A stretch of 42,306 nucleotides of DNA from the NCBI GenBank assembly GCA_017744415.1, contig JAGIBJ010000046.1:1-42306 (forward strand), read 5' to 3'. Below the pieces are notes generated by a model. That model did no database searches. It worked only from the letters and a program-made list of their open reading frames with translations, and had not been told where the DNA came from. How positions within the stretch are numbered: the stretch's first letter is position 1; each line of letters opens with the position of its first letter. The DNA comes from Solirubrobacteraceae bacterium. Its GTDB lineage: Bacteria; Actinomycetota; Thermoleophilia; Solirubrobacterales; Solirubrobacteraceae. Made by a program: the position numbers and the translations under genes. Below, piece by piece: positions 8,028 to 15,520 of the stretch.

Positions 8028-8423
8028 TCAGCCCGCGGGCTGGGCCCGCCCGAGGCACTGCGCGACGGCGTCCTTGAACTGCTCGAGCGTCTCGCCCTTG
8101 GCGACGAACAGGTCGGCGCCTGCGCGCATCGCTCGGGCGGGTGCGCCCGGATCCGTCGAGCCGGAGAACACGGCGAGCCTCGCCCGCTGACCGTTGGGGC
8201 TCTCGCGGATCCGGCTCACGAGGTCGGCGCCGTGCATGCCGGGCAGGTTGCCGTCCACGAAGATCACCGCGAGCTCGCTCGCGTCCTGACCGGAGAGGGC
8301 GGCGATCGCCTGCTCGCCGGTCTGCCATCGCTGCACGTCGATCTGCGGGCCGAGGATGCGCTTCAGCGCGAGGAAGTCCTCACGACTGTCCTCGACGACT
8401 CCGACACGAAGGTGGTCGCTCAT
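8028..8423 (-). CDS. Single-domain response regulator
   Basis: A 131-residue receiver, convergent with the previous gene (22 bases between stops). Key residues are EDSRED (11-16), D57 in FVDGNLPGMHG, S/T in FSGST and K109 in VAKGE. The usual Lys-Pro is replaced by Lys-Gly, and DG replaces D[LH] after the phospho-acceptor, so it is the most divergent of the four receivers. VQRWQTGEQ again matches its neighbours. The ATG at 8423 (MSDHLRVGVVEDS) is preferred to one six codons upstream. Confidence 0.87.
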   Translation of the reverse strand: MSDHLRVGVVEDSREDFLALKRILGPQIDVQRWQTGEQAIAALSGQDASELAVIFVDGNLPGMHGADLVSRIRESPNGQRARLAVFSGSTDPGAPARAMRAGADLFVAKGETLEQFKDAVAQCLGRAQPAG

Positions 8424-8494
8424 GGCCGTAAGTGAAGCCACCGGCCGCGCGACGCGTCATGAACATTTCCTTGCGCCCCGACGGGCGTGCACGG

Positions 8495-8746
8495 TCAGGC
8501 GACGCGCGAGACCCGGAGTGCGCCTGACGGGCAGCGGCCGACGACCGCGATCACCTCGTCGGCGCTGGCGCCGTCCGGCGCGATCCACGGCCGGCGCTGC
8601 GTGTCGAACACCGCCGGCGCGCCGCGGACGCACTCGGCGGCGTGTTGGCAGCGCTCGCCGTCGAAGCTGACGATCACGTCGCGGCCCACGTAGGCCTTGC
8701 GCGTCGGCCCGACGTGTTCCTCGGGGATGCCTGGCTGGTCTTGCAT
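8495..8746 (-). CDS. Divergent mono-cluster ferredoxin-like protein (YjdI family)
   Basis: An 83-residue soluble protein. The pattern of cysteines (RCQHAAECVRG, then GRCPSGAL), together with the phrase RPWIAPDGASADEVIAVVGRCPSGAL, is typical of the YjdI-type small iron-sulfur family, which has fewer cluster ligands than a classical ferredoxin: three cysteines plus His or Asp. Its role is unknown beyond probable electron transfer or cluster binding. Its ATG overlaps the stop of the acetyltransferase gene by one base (TAATG), so the two are co-translated. The same pairing (yjdI-yjdJ) exists in E. coli. Confidence 0.82.
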   Translation of the reverse strand: MQDQPGIPEEHVGPTRKAYVGRDVIVSFDGERCQHAAECVRGAPAVFDTQRRPWIAPDGASADEVIAVVGRCPSGALRVSRVA

Positions 8747-9060
8747 TACGCCTCGGCGAGCTCGAACTTCGGGCGCGCCTCGGCGGGGACGAGATCGAGC
8801 TGCTCGGGGTGCTTGGCGATGTAGTCGCGCACGTACGGGCAGAACGGGAGCACGTCGAGTCCAGCCTCGCGCGCGTGCGCGAGTGCGAATTCGACGACCT
8901 GCTTGGCGTAGCCCTGACCCTCGAAGCCTGGCTCGGTCTCCGTGTGGGTGAGCGCCATCTGCTGGGCGTTGCGGCCGTAGGTGACGAGCGCGGCGAGCTC
9001 GCCGTCGACGAGCACCTCGAAGCGGCGCTGCTTGGTGTTGTCGGTGAGCTCTACGGCCAT
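8746..9060 (-). CDS. GNAT-like N-acetyltransferase (YjdJ family)
   Basis: A 104-residue minimal GNAT fold. The acetyl-CoA loop is in EPGFEGQGYAKQVVEFAL (consensus Q/RxxGxG/A), followed by the strand LDVLPFCPYVRDYIAKHPE, which is diagnostic of the short YjdJ-type acetyltransferases with the PFCPYV.[DE][YF] motif. The substrate is unknown. It is the first gene of a two-gene unit with the iron-sulfur protein downstream. ATG at 9060 is the natural start. Confidence 0.87.
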   Translation of the reverse strand: MAVELTDNTKQRRFEVLVDGELAALVTYGRNAQQMALTHTETEPGFEGQGYAKQVVEFALAHAREAGLDVLPFCPYVRDYIAKHPEQLDLVPAEARPKFELAEA

Positions 9061-9230
9061 CGCGTGGTCCCTCTCGTGCGATCCAGCGGCCCGAACGGGG
9101 CCTCGGTCAGAGGCTAGAGCAGTGCCTGCGCCCGGCCGAACACCCCGGTGGAACCGGCCCGCGGCGGAGGTGTTGAACGGCCGTCATCTGTGCGGGGTTC
9201 ACATTGACGGTCTTCCGGTAGATCAGCAGT

Positions 9231-12035
9231 GTGGACCGGAACGTGCCCGCCCCACGCTTCCGCCTGCCTGCGCAACCTCGTCCCACCCGCTCGATCGTGC
9301 TCGCGATCGTCGCGCTCCTGCTCGGCGTAGCGCCCCAGGCCGCGGCTGCTGCCGATACGGCGATCGTGTTCCAGCCCGCGAGCGCCGCGGTGCCATCCGA
9401 CTACGCCCCCGACTTCGGCGGGCCGTTCTCCGCGGCAGCCGGTCGCGGCTGGGTGACCGAGGCATCTGCGGGCACCGCCTCGCCGGTCCCGCTCGACATG
9501 ACCGAGTGGACCCGCCTGCGCACGCGGTCGGTCCCGATGGTCGACAATCGCTTCATCCACACCCAGCCGACGGCCAGCGTCCACGGCGCCTATGAGCTCG
9601 TGGTCCCGAACGGCCGCTACCAGGTGACCGTCCGCCAGGGCGACCCGAACTTCTACAACGCCGTCTACGCCGCGCGGGCCGAAGGCCAGACGATCGTCCC
9701 GCCGACCACGCCGTCGTCGACCGCTCCGACCGCCGAGGGCACGGGCGAGGTGACGGTGAGCGACGGCCGCCTGACGATCGACACGATCGGCGGCACCAAC
9801 GCGAAGATCAACACGATCAAAGTCGTCGAGCTCCCCGGCACGGGCCCGAACCCGACCCAGTTCACGCAGGGCAAGATCGACTTCCAGCCGGCTGCGGCCG
9901 CCACCGGCGCGGGTTACACCGCGGAGACGGGCGAGGCATTCAGCGCGGCACGCGGCATGGGCTTCGTCACCGAGGCGAGTCTCGCGGGCGTCGCGCACGC
10001 GCCGCAGTCGGCTGCCGATCGCACCCGCACGCGCACGGCGGCGAACACCGAGATCAAGCTCAACACCATCGTCCACCTCGCGCTCACGACACCCACGGTG
10101 GCGTGGGAGGTCGCGGTGCCGAACGGTTCCTACGCCGTCACGGTCGGCGCGGGCGATCCGTCGTACGAGAACTCCCGCTACGTCGTGCACGTCGAGGGCG
10201 TCACCGCGATCGATGCGACCCCGGCCGCTGGCCGTCGCTCGTTCGTCGGCACCGTCGTGGTGCCCGTCACCGACGGCCGCCTCACGATCGACGGCATCGG
10301 TGGCGACAACGTGAAGCTCCAGTACCTCGACTTCGCGCCGGCCACCGGGCCGACGCCGACGCCGACCGCAACCCCCGCACCGACGCCGACCGCAACGCCC
10401 GCACCGACGCCGACCGCAACGCCCGCACCGACGCCGACCGCAACCCCTGCGCCGACGGCGACTGCAACCCCCGCGCCCACGGCCACGCCGGCGCCGACCC
10501 CTGCTCCGGGATCCGTCGATCGCGCCTTCAACTTCCAGCCCGCCGACGCACCGGTCGTCGCTGGCTACACGCCTGAGATCGGCTCGGCCTACGACGCGAG
10601 CCGCGGCTACGGCTGGGTGCTCGAGAGCAGCCTCGACCGGCCCAGTGCCGAGCACCTGCCATACCCGTTCGAGCCGACCACCCGGCGCCGCAACAAGGTG
10701 AGCGACCTCCGCCTCGACACGCTCCTCCAGATGGAGACGATGACGGGCCCCGCACTCACGCGAGGCGCCTGGGAGATGGCGGTCCCCAACGGCAATTACA
10801 CGGTCACGGCTTCCGTCGGCGACCCGTCGTACGTGAACTCGACGTATGCGCTGAACGCCGAGGGCCAACCGCTGATCACGCCCTACACGCCCACGACGGC
10901 CGCGCGGTTCAAGAGCGGCTCCGTCACCGTCGCCGTCACCGACGGGCGCCTGACGATCGACGGCATCGGCGGCACCAACAACAAGATCAACTGGCTCCGG
11001 GTCACGTCGGTGCTCGACGGCGGCGTGCCGCAGATCTCCGCGGTCAACACGCAGGCCGGCGCACTCGACGACCAGGTCGTCTTCAACCGCTTCCAGGCGA
11101 TCCCCGGCGGCTGGCCTTCCACCCGGCCGCTCGACACCGCCACCGTGCGGGTCACCAACACCGGCGACGACCCGGTCGACGTCACCGGCGTGAGCACCAC
11201 CGCGCCGACATCGTTCACGGCCTCGGCCGCCGACGGCCTGCCCGTGCGCCTCGCGCCGGGCGCTAGCACCGATGTCACGGTGAAGTTCACCTATTCCGAT
11301 CCCTCGCGCGCGCTCGTCGTGAACGAGCGGGAGCTGCGCACCGGCGAGCTCGTCGTCACCGCGCAGGCCGGGACCACCGTGCAGAACCGCACCTCACTGC
11401 GCGGCTGGTGGCAGTCGCGGCCCGAGCGCGGAACCGAGCCAACCCTCACCGAGATCATCAACGGCGTCTTCGGCTACGGCACGACGATCGTCGGCAGCGG
11501 CCAGAAGCTCCGCAATAACGGCAAGCTCCAGGCGGTCGGCGACGAGGTGCTCGCGCCGTACTGGCAGCGCCGCATCGCCTCCCAGGGCGTCACCGTCACG
11601 CAGCTCGCGGCCTACCACGGGTCGGGCACGACCGAGGTGGTGGCGTGGTATCCCCAAGGCAATTCGGGCGACACCACCGACATCGGGACGCACGCCGCCA
11701 CTGATGCGCAGCGGTTCCTCCCGGCGCCGCAGTTCGGCACCAGCCCGACGCTGGTGACGCGCTTCGCGCCGAGCGACACGTTCGGCTTCAAGATCACCGC
11801 GTCGACGCTCGGCGAATACAGCGATCCGACCCTGAACGCCAGCGATATCGACGCGTCGAACGGCTGCACCGGCCAGTGCGGTCACCACGTGCGCTTCTGG
11901 CCGGCGAAGGGCCGCAGCGGAACGGCGATCCCCGGCGCCTACTTCATGACCATGGACTACGGGTACTCCGAGACCGTGAACTACGACTTCCAGGACAACG
12001 TGTACCTCCTGGAGAACGTCGTCCCCGCTGGCTGA
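9231..12035 (+). CDS. Large secreted protein with three malectin-like repeats and a Pro/Thr linker
   Basis: A 934-residue exported protein starting with GTG. An arginine-rich start and a hydrophobic stretch (IVLAIVALLLGVAPQAAAAAD, about residues 21-41) form the signal peptide. Three homologous beta-rich repeats follow (about 45-205, 210-372 and 430-610). Each has a VPNG.Y.VTV..GDP motif in the middle and ends with DGRLTID.IGG.N.K; they resemble malectin/galactose-binding-like sugar-binding modules. A Thr-Pro-Ala linker (about 374-427) lies between repeats two and three. An Ig-like segment (about 615-735, TVRVTNTGDDPVDVTGV) comes next, then a unique C-terminal domain of about 190 residues with two close cysteines (NGCTGQCGHH). 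Cell-wall or polysaccharide binding is inferred. Confidence 0.9.
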   Translation: MDRNVPAPRFRLPAQPRPTRSIVLAIVALLLGVAPQAAAAADTAIVFQPASAAVPSDYAPDFGGPFSAAAGRGWVTEASAGTASPVPLDMTEWTRLRTRSVPMVDNRFIHTQPTASVHGAYELVVPNGRYQVTVRQGDPNFYNAVYAARAEGQTIVPPTTPSSTAPTAEGTGEVTVSDGRLTIDTIGGTNAKINTIKVVELPGTGPNPTQFTQGKIDFQPAAAATGAGYTAETGEAFSAARGMGFVTEASLAGVAHAPQSAADRTRTRTAANTEIKLNTIVHLALTTPTVAWEVAVPNGSYAVTVGAGDPSYENSRYVVHVEGVTAIDATPAAGRRSFVGTVVVPVTDGRLTIDGIGGDNVKLQYLDFAPATGPTPTPTATPAPTPTATPAPTPTATPAPTPTATPAPTATATPAPTATPAPTPAPGSVDRAFNFQPADAPVVAGYTPEIGSAYDASRGYGWVLESSLDRPSAEHLPYPFEPTTRRRNKVSDLRLDTLLQMETMTGPALTRGAWEMAVPNGNYTVTASVGDPSYVNSTYALNAEGQPLITPYTPTTAARFKSGSVTVAVTDGRLTIDGIGGTNNKINWLRVTSVLDGGVPQISAVNTQAGALDDQVVFNRFQAIPGGWPSTRPLDTATVRVTNTGDDPVDVTGVSTTAPTSFTASAADGLPVRLAPGASTDVTVKFTYSDPSRALVVNERELRTGELVVTAQAGTTVQNRTSLRGWWQSRPERGTEPTLTEIINGVFGYGTTIVGSGQKLRNNGKLQAVGDEVLAPYWQRRIASQGVTVTQLAAYHGSGTTEVVAWYPQGNSGDTTDIGTHAATDAQRFLPAPQFGTSPTLVTRFAPSDTFGFKITASTLGEYSDPTLNASDIDASNGCTGQCGHHVRFWPAKGRSGTAIPGAYFMTMDYGYSETVNYDFQDNVYLLENVVPAG
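10350..10511 (+). repeat. Tandem 24-base repeat encoding a Pro-Thr-Ala linker
   Basis: Near-identical 24-base units (coding PTPTATPA) repeat in frame inside the secreted protein gene, about six times with drift in the last copies. This is a flexible, possibly glycosylated linker between sugar-binding-like modules, and a likely site of copy-number variation. Confidence 0.9.
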
Positions 12036-12092
12036 CGCCGGCATCCCGCCCGCGCCGCGGCCGGAGCGGCGATCCCTGGTACCGTCGCGGCG

Positions 12093-12575
12093 ATGGCCGA
12101 CGACCGACTGGATGACGCGATCGACGCCGTGGTCCGCGCGGTGGACCGCATCGAGCGCGCGACGCGCCGCCAGGCCGTGGTCGAAGAGGCGCACGCCCTC
12201 GAGGCGGCGGCGCCCGCCGAGGCTCCGGCCGAGCCGCACGTCGATGCGCGCACGCCGGTAACGAGCGTGTCGCCCGGCCGTGATGCGTGGGCGCCCGTGT
12301 TCGGCGGCGCCGGCGACGGCGAGGAGCGCGAGCCCGAGCCCGAGCCCGAGCCCGAACGGCCGCGCGAGAAGCGCGCCGAGCGCGACGACGACCGTCCGCG
12401 CAAGAAGGACAAGCACAAGAAGAAGGACGCGGACGCGGAGCTGCACGAGCTCGTCGGCCGCATCGTCGTGCGCACCCAGGAGCTCGACGATCACCTCCTC
12501 GCGTCGCGTGCGCTGCGGGACGAGATCAGCGAGCTCGTGGCGCGCCTCGCCGCGGCCGCCGACCACCGCCGCTGA
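12093..12575 (+). CDS. Highly charged hypothetical protein
   Basis: A 160-residue protein with three zones: an N-terminal amphipathic helix (about 1-40), a low-complexity middle with an EPEP run and a Lys/Arg/Asp block (RKKDKHKKKDADAE), and a C-terminal helix (about 115-157, ELVGRIVVRTQELDDHLL) that may form a coiled coil. There is no signal peptide, membrane segment or known domain. It lies between the secreted protein and an aminotransferase, 59 bases from the latter. ATG at 12093. Confidence 0.62.
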   Translation: MADDRLDDAIDAVVRAVDRIERATRRQAVVEEAHALEAAAPAEAPAEPHVDARTPVTSVSPGRDAWAPVFGGAGDGEEREPEPEPEPERPREKRAERDDDRPRKKDKHKKKDADAELHELVGRIVVRTQELDDHLLASRALRDEISELVARLAAAADHRR

Positions 12576-12634
12576 GCCTCTCTCGGCGGGCGCCCGCCTT
12601 CGCGGGCCACCCGTCCTCTAGTGTCGCCTCCACC

Positions 12635-13726
12635 ATGGCTGACGCGATCTCCTTCTCCCGTGGCGCACCGTCCGTCGACATCGTCGACATCGAGGGCCTG
12701 CGCGCCGCTGCCAACCGGGCGTTCGACAACGATCCGGCCGGGACGACGGCCTACGGCACGGCCGTCGGCTACGTGCCGCTGCGCAAGTTCCTGGCGGAGA
12801 AGCACGGCGTGACGCCCGAGCACGTGGTGGTCACCAACGGCTCGATGCAGGCCGACGCGTTCCTGTTCGACGAGCTCGTCTCCCCTGGCACGCAGGTGGT
12901 GGTCGAGAAGCCGTCGTACGACCGCACGCTCCTCGGCCTGAAGGAGCGCGGCGCCGAGATCACCGCGATCCCGCTCGAGGACGACGGCATCGACGTCGCC
13001 GCGCTGCGCGCTGCCCTCGAGGGTGGCCTGCGCCCGGCGTTCGCGCACATCATCCCGAACTACCAGAACCCCGGCGGCTGCTCGCTCTCGCTGGCCAAGC
13101 GCCAGGAGCTCGTCGCGCTCGCCGAGCAGTACGACTTCCTGATCTTCGAGGACGACCCGTACCGCGAGATCCGGTTCCGCGGTGAGCTGCTCCCCGCGAT
13201 GTACGAGCTCGCCCCCGAGCGCGTCGTGTTCGCCTGCTCGTTCTCCAAGACCGTCGCCCCGGGCGTGCGCACCGGCTACCTCGTCGGCTCGCCCGACCTG
13301 ATCGCGAAGATCGTGCGCCGCGCGACCAACACCTACATCGCTCCGGACATGCTCGCGCAGTCGGTCGTCTTCGAGCTCACGCAGGATGCGCCGCGGTTCG
13401 AGAAGGCCCTCGCCAACGTGAACGACAAGCTCCGCGAGCGCTCCGACCTCCTCGGCGAGGCCCTCAAGCAGCACCTCCCCGAGGCGAAGTTCGTGCAGCC
13501 CGACGGCGGCTACTTCCTCTGGGCCGAGCTGCCCTCGAACTACGACGTCGACGCCGCCGCGGCCGCGATGGCCGACTACGACGTCGCCTTCGTGAAGGGC
13601 TCCGACTTCGTGCTCGACGAGTCGGGCAAGAGCTCGCTGCGCCTGGCCTACTCGGCCGTGCGCGCCGATCAGGTCGACGAGGGCGTCCAGCGCCTCGCCG
13701 CCTGCCTGAACGCCCACAAGTCGTAG
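12635..13726 (+). CDS. PLP-dependent aminotransferase, class I/II (2-aminoadipate aminotransferase-like)
   Basis: Transfers amino groups between an amino acid and a 2-oxo acid using pyridoxal phosphate. The 363-residue protein has fold type I: TNGSMQADAFL (phosphate-side glycine/serine loop), PNYQNPGG (Asn binding the cofactor ring), FEDDPYREIRF (Asp for the pyridine nitrogen, then Tyr) and SFSKTVAPGVRTGY with the Schiff-base lysine K205. FSRGAPS at the start and the PNYQNPGG phrase fit the LysN/2-aminoadipate and valine-pyruvate-like branch. The natural substrate cannot be fixed from sequence. ATG at 12635 gives a start directly at the FSRGAPS motif. Confidence 0.9.
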   Translation: MADAISFSRGAPSVDIVDIEGLRAAANRAFDNDPAGTTAYGTAVGYVPLRKFLAEKHGVTPEHVVVTNGSMQADAFLFDELVSPGTQVVVEKPSYDRTLLGLKERGAEITAIPLEDDGIDVAALRAALEGGLRPAFAHIIPNYQNPGGCSLSLAKRQELVALAEQYDFLIFEDDPYREIRFRGELLPAMYELAPERVVFACSFSKTVAPGVRTGYLVGSPDLIAKIVRRATNTYIAPDMLAQSVVFELTQDAPRFEKALANVNDKLRERSDLLGEALKQHLPEAKFVQPDGGYFLWAELPSNYDVDAAAAAMADYDVAFVKGSDFVLDESGKSSLRLAYSAVRADQVDEGVQRLAACLNAHKS

Positions 13727-13741
13727 GTGGCGCGCCGCCCC

Positions 13742-13793
13742 GCGTGAGCGGGACATAACTGTGGGTCCGACCCCGGTTACGTCCCGCTCACGC
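13742..13793. terminator. Long hairpin between aminotransferase and glycerate kinase genes
   Basis: The arms 13742-13759 and 13776-13793 are 18 bases each with a single mismatch (GCGTGAGCGGGAC/ATAAC against its complement), with a 16-base loop. It begins 15 bases after the aminotransferase stop. There is no T-run, so it may be a GC-type terminator or a member of an intergenic palindromic repeat family. Confidence 0.7.
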
Positions 13794-13924
13794 CGGGCCG
13801 GCGCGTCGCCCGGTTGACGAGCTGCCGCCCGAGCCGCTCCCCTGGCGACAGATCTACCGGTGGCTGGCGGATGGGTCGACAGCTCGGTCGGGCGAGCGAC
13901 GGCGTCCGCTGCGATGATCGGCGC

Positions 13925-14962
13925 GTGAACTGGGTCGATGAACGCCCCGTGCTCGTCGCGCCGGATGCCTTCAAGGGCACGTTCTCAGCGGTCGAGGTGG
14001 CCGAGGCGATCGCCGCCGGGATCGAGTCGACGGGGATCCTGGCCGATCGCTGCCCGATCGCCGATGGCGGCGAAGGGACGGCCGACGTACTGTGCGGTGC
14101 CCTCGGTGGCGACGTTCGCGACGTAGAGGTCACCGGCCCGTTGGGCGATGCCGTGGTGGCGAGTTTCACGTTGCTCGAGCGGCCGGCCTCCGGGAAGTCG
14201 CGTGGGTCGCGGACCGCGGTGCTCGACATGGCCTCGGCGAGCGGCCTCCCGCTGGTGCCGGAGGGTGCGCGCGATCCGCTCGTCGCGACCTCGGTCGGGA
14301 CCGGCGAGCTGATCTCGGCGGCGATCGACGCGGGGGCGGAGCTCGTGCTCGTCGCCTGCGGAGGGTCGGCGACGGTGGATGGCGGCGCGGGCGCGATCGA
14401 GGCGCTCACCAACGGGGGCGGCCTGCGCGGAGCGAAGCTCACCTGCCTCGTCGACGTGCAGACGACCTGGGAGCGTTGCGCGGCCGTGTTCGGGCCGCAG
14501 AAGGGTGCGAGCCCCGAGGGCGTTGCCGAGCTCGAGGTGCGCCTCGCCGCGCTGGCGGCCACGCTGCCGAACGATCCGCGCGGCATCCCCGGCGGTGGTG
14601 CGGCCGGTGGCCTCGCCGGCGGTCTGCACGCGGCGTTCGGCGCGGCGATCGAGCCGGGCGCGCCCTTCGTGCTCACCGCCGTCGGCGCCGATGCCCGTAT
14701 GCGGGCGGCGCGCTTCGTGATCGTCGGCGAGGGGCAGCTGGATCGCACGAGTCTGCAGGGCAAGGCGCCTGGCGAGCTTGCGACGCGGTCGCGTCAGGCC
14801 GGTGTGCCCTGCCATGCCGTCGTCGGCCGCAACGCGCTCGACCTCTTCGGAGGCCGCATCCTCGATCTCATGGAGATCCTCGAGGCCACGACCCTCGACG
14901 AACTCGCCGCCGCGGGCAAGCTCCTGGCCACCCGCTGGCTCAAGGCCACCGCCAGCGTCTAG
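13925..14962 (+). CDS. Glycerate 2-kinase
   Basis: Phosphorylates D-glycerate to 2-phosphoglycerate with ATP, feeding glycolysis from glyoxylate or serine-type breakdown. The 345-residue protein shows the family signatures APDAFKGTFSA near the start, CPIADGGEGTADVL, TGPLGDAVVASF, DMASASGLPLV and GEGQLDRTSLQGKAPG near the C-terminus (GarK/GlxK type). The GTG at 13925 (VNWVDERPVLVAPDAFKG) leaves the usual few residues before the first motif; an upstream in-frame extension to 13814 lacks family resemblance. A strong hairpin follows the stop. Confidence 0.92.
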   Translation: MNWVDERPVLVAPDAFKGTFSAVEVAEAIAAGIESTGILADRCPIADGGEGTADVLCGALGGDVRDVEVTGPLGDAVVASFTLLERPASGKSRGSRTAVLDMASASGLPLVPEGARDPLVATSVGTGELISAAIDAGAELVLVACGGSATVDGGAGAIEALTNGGGLRGAKLTCLVDVQTTWERCAAVFGPQKGASPEGVAELEVRLAALAATLPNDPRGIPGGGAAGGLAGGLHAAFGAAIEPGAPFVLTAVGADARMRAARFVIVGEGQLDRTSLQGKAPGELATRSRQAGVPCHAVVGRNALDLFGGRILDLMEILEATTLDELAAAGKLLATRWLKATASV

Positions 14963-14971
14963 CCCGAGGCG

Positions 14972-15017
14972 CGAACAGACTTCCTCTGTAGCTCTGACGA
15001 CAGAGGAAGTCTGTTCG
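14972..15017. terminator. Perfect 18-base hairpin after glycerate kinase
   Basis: The arms 14972-14989 and 15000-15017 are perfectly complementary (18 bp, core AGACTTCCTCTGT), with a 10-base loop. It starts 10 bases after the kinase stop. It is a likely terminator, although no T-run follows. The stem is AT-richer than its surroundings, which is unusual here and hints at a dispersed palindromic element. Confidence 0.75.
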
Positions 15018-15281
15018 GCGAGGAGTGGCGGGCCTGCACGGCCACCGCGGCGACGAGTCTGAAGGCGTCGCCGCGGTGGATGCGTGCGGTCTTGCCGGCG
15101 TGTCCCGGGCCGGCAGGTCCATGGCGGTGGCGAGGGCCACCTTGGAAGCGGGGGAACGGAGATCCCCCGCGGATTGGAGTGCAGCGCTGTGGTCACCCGG
15201 ATGGGATTCGTTGTCCCGACGAATCCGCACCTACCACTCGAGCGCTCCCCCCAAGTCAAGTTTTCGCTCTGGTACCCAGAG
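14972..15281. other. Dense series of stem-loops between glycerate kinase and gpsA
   Basis: Across this gene-free stretch (14963-15520) there are seven successive inverted repeats: 14972-15017 (18 bp), 15042-15079 (14 bp, perfect), 15093-15115 (7 bp), 15126-15141 (6 bp), 15148-15170 (8 bp), 15204-15226 (8 bp) and 15267-15281 (6 bp, 3-base loop). GC-rich DNA yields short hairpins by chance, but the first two and the perfect 8 bp stems exceed that expectation. A structured leader RNA, a terminator cluster or decayed palindromic repeats are possible. No protein with convincing features is seen; a 10-codon frame (MNTKDLWTNG) at 15307 is not persuasive. Confidence 0.4.
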
Positions 15282-15520
15282 ATACCCCACGGAGAGGCCG
15301 AACTTGATGAACACCAAGGATTTGTGGACGAACGGTTGACCCCCGGTCCTGGACGGGGCATGGGAACGGTAGGCGGCCGTACTCGCCCGGCCCCGGAGGC
15401 CGTGCAGTGGGCGGCTGGGCACGCCCATGCGCCGTGGCTGGCCGCCGTCTGCCAAGCTGAGCACGCCCGATGCCGACGCCGCGCCAACCCCGCACCGCAT
15501 CGCGGTCGACCATCACCTCG

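Noticed and set aside
15255-15284. Possible flagellar-type (FliA) promoter TCAAGTTT...GAGATA
   Set aside because: The spacing between the two boxes is several bases too long and no motility gene follows.
15307-15339. Ten-codon leader peptide MNTKDLWTNG before gpsA
   Set aside because: No regulatory amino-acid run, no attenuator logic for gpsA and only a poorly placed ribosome-binding site.
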